13,712 nucleotides of DNA, taken from Candidatus Moraniibacteriota bacterium (lineage in GTDB: Bacteria; Patescibacteriota; Minisyncoccia; Moranbacterales; GCA-2747515). Positions 12,712 through 13,712 of this stretch are shown here, piece by piece; position 1 is the stretch's first letter, and each line of letters starts with the position of its first letter. The stretch lies in the NCBI GenBank assembly GCA_029938745.1, contig JAOZUJ010000023.1, positions 1 to 13,712 of the forward strand, given 5' to 3'. The notes beneath the pieces are model-generated. The model did not search any database. It was not told the origin of the DNA and saw nothing but the letters and a program-made list of their open reading frames with translations. A program made the translations under genes and the position numbers.

Positions 12712-13604
12712 GGATTGGTAATTGTCCACTCCGAGACACGGTCTTTTTTTGCAAGATCTTTGTGGTGTGTTACTTGTATGTCGGGTGATATATTTGTGTG
12801 AATATACTTGGTGAGAAGAATTGACTGCTGTGGATCAATTTCATAAAATGATGTGGTAGTCTTTTTTATGTCTTGCGTTTGCTTGATGAGTTTTTCATAA
12901 TGATCAAGGCCATTGTTTGGAGACCAAAGAGCAATTTGAGGCTCAAATGTTAGTGCTCGTGAATTATGTTGCTTCAAGAGCTTTGATTTGATTGTGACGT
13001 CTACATATGGCAAATTAGCTACAAAAATAATATTTTTGCAGGAAGCGTCTTGTAACTTATTGTGTAAAGAATTATTTTGTAGTAAATCGCTATGATAAAA
13101 ACTAATCGTGTCGTACACATTGTGTTTTTTTGCATTTTGTTTTGCGACAGATAATGCTTCTGGTGAAATATCAGTTGCGCATAATTGATAATCTACGTTT
13201 ATCTTTGCAAGCTCTTTTGCAAGCGTAATCGCAATAATGCCACTACCTGTGCCAATGTCAACAATACACACATTAGTTAATTGTTTTTTTGTAATAAATG
13301 AAATAATTTGTGAGATCATTAATTCTGTTTCTGGTCGTGGAATAAGCGTATGTTTATTGACAATGAAATCTCTGCCATAAAATTCTTTTGTGCCAAATAT
13401 ATATGCGAGTGGATAGTGTAGAGAGCGTTTTTTGCACAGGGTATCAATTTTTGTATATTCTGAGAGTGAAAGAATGTGTTGCGGATGCGCAATAACAAAA
13501 GAACGGTCTTTTTGTATGACATAAGCAACAATCATCTCGACGTCGAGGACGTCACATTTTTTTGTCCATGTAGATAAAATAGTTTGAATTGATTTTTTTG
13601 TCAT
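12699..13604 (-). CDS. prmC: Release factor glutamine methyltransferase PrmC (HemK)
   Basis: It methylates the glutamine of the GGQ motif in peptide chain release factors, using S-adenosylmethionine. In 301 residues there is a helical N-terminal domain that recognises the release factor, the linker PLAYIFGTKEFYGRDF (65-80) and LIPRPETE (87-94), then a Rossmann methyltransferase domain with VDIGTGSGIIAITLA (115-129), acidic D145 at the end of strand 2, and the substrate motif ANLPYV (196-201). The motif reads NLPY rather than the classical NPPY. The asparagine that holds the glutamine amide is kept, as are the second proline and tyrosine. Length is slightly above the usual 280. No SD precedes the ATG. 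Confidence 0.95.
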   Translation of the reverse strand: MTKKSIQTILSTWTKKCDVLDVEMIVAYVIQKDRSFVIAHPQHILSLSEYTKIDTLCKKRSLHYPLAYIFGTKEFYGRDFIVNKHTLIPRPETELMISQIISFITKKQLTNVCIVDIGTGSGIIAITLAKELAKINVDYQLCATDISPEALSVAKQNAKKHNVYDTISFYHSDLLQNNSLHNKLQDASCKNIIFVANLPYVDVTIKSKLLKQHNSRALTFEPQIALWSPNNGLDHYEKLIKQTQDIKKTTTSFYEIDPQQSILLTKYIHTNISPDIQVTHHKDLAKKDRVSEWTITNPKNT

Positions 13605-13696
13605 TTTTATGTATAAAGTATGTTATAAGATAATGAAGCTTGTTATTATGTAATTTATTAAATTTAATCATATAAACACTGTGTAATAGCACAGGG

Positions 13697-13712
13697 TTGA
13701 CAAAATAGCTAA
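13697..13712 (+). promoter_or_regulatory. Possible -35 box of a promoter cut by the window end
   Basis: A perfect TTGACA (13697-13702) lies 10 nt before the end, preceded by a small inverted repeat CTGTG (13679-13683) / CACAG (13690-13694). It would serve a rightward gene divergent from prmC. The -10 box, if any, lies outside. The rest of 13605-13712 is AT-rich with nothing else recognisable. Confidence 0.35.

Noticed and set aside
1..13712. UGA recoding (as in Gracilibacteria/Absconditabacteria)
   Set aside because: All genes are full length in the standard code with no in-frame TGA, so reassignment is not supported; only TGA avoidance remains.

Overview
The window looks like chromosomal DNA of a small-genome, AT-rich bacterium, most likely a member of the Candidate Phyla Radiation (Patescibacteria). 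This is inferred from overall style: low GC, compact housekeeping genes, a LysM-like protein of a kind I associate with that group, an NLPY-type PrmC, and the order rpsU-yqeY-ybeY-dgkA-ftsA-ftsZ. The standard genetic code fits. All 16 genes end in TAA (13) or TAG (3), and none ends in TGA. I see no tRNA, rRNA, CRISPR array, insertion sequence or phage gene.

Layout. 1-2108: the 3' part of a family-2 glycosyltransferase, then a membrane-anchored CtpA-type S41 protease 4 nt downstream. 2109-2432: a non-coding stretch with a terminator, a 29-bp tandem/inverted repeat built on GGGTAACGTTA, and a strong promoter overlapped by a CIRCE (HrcA) operator. 2433-2705: a stand-alone groES with its own terminator. 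2788-3762: an HD-superfamily phosphohydrolase. 3884-6313: signal peptidase I behind its own promoter, histidyl-tRNA synthetase with an unusual Lys-rich N-terminal tail, and a HIT-family hydrolase. 6404-9306: bS21, a GatB/YqeY-domain protein, YbeY, DgkA-type lipid kinase and FtsA, closely spaced on one strand. 9331-10791: ftsZ, with its own promoter, a Shine-Dalgarno-rich leader and a strong terminator. 10816-11894, minus strand: a membrane-anchored coiled-coil/LysM-like protein with an exact internal duplication, complete with promoter, leader and terminator. 11963-12454: a DUF456 membrane protein. 12699-13604, minus strand: PrmC, convergent with DUF456 across a gene-free 244-bp stretch.

Functionally this is a housekeeping region. 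It covers cell division (FtsA/FtsZ), envelope biogenesis and protein quality control (glycosyltransferase, DgkA, LepB, CtpA, LysM-like protein), and translation (bS21, YbeY, YqeY, HisRS, PrmC). I did not find a new defence or mobile system. The most interesting signals are regulatory. Most genes have no recognisable Shine-Dalgarno (SD) sequence, but rpsU, ftsZ and the LysM-like gene have strong ones. ftsZ is preceded by a possible 9-codon leader ORF ending 4 nt before its ATG. The groES promoter carries a near-consensus CIRCE plus an undescribed palindromic tandem repeat. HisRS carries a histone-like basic tail.
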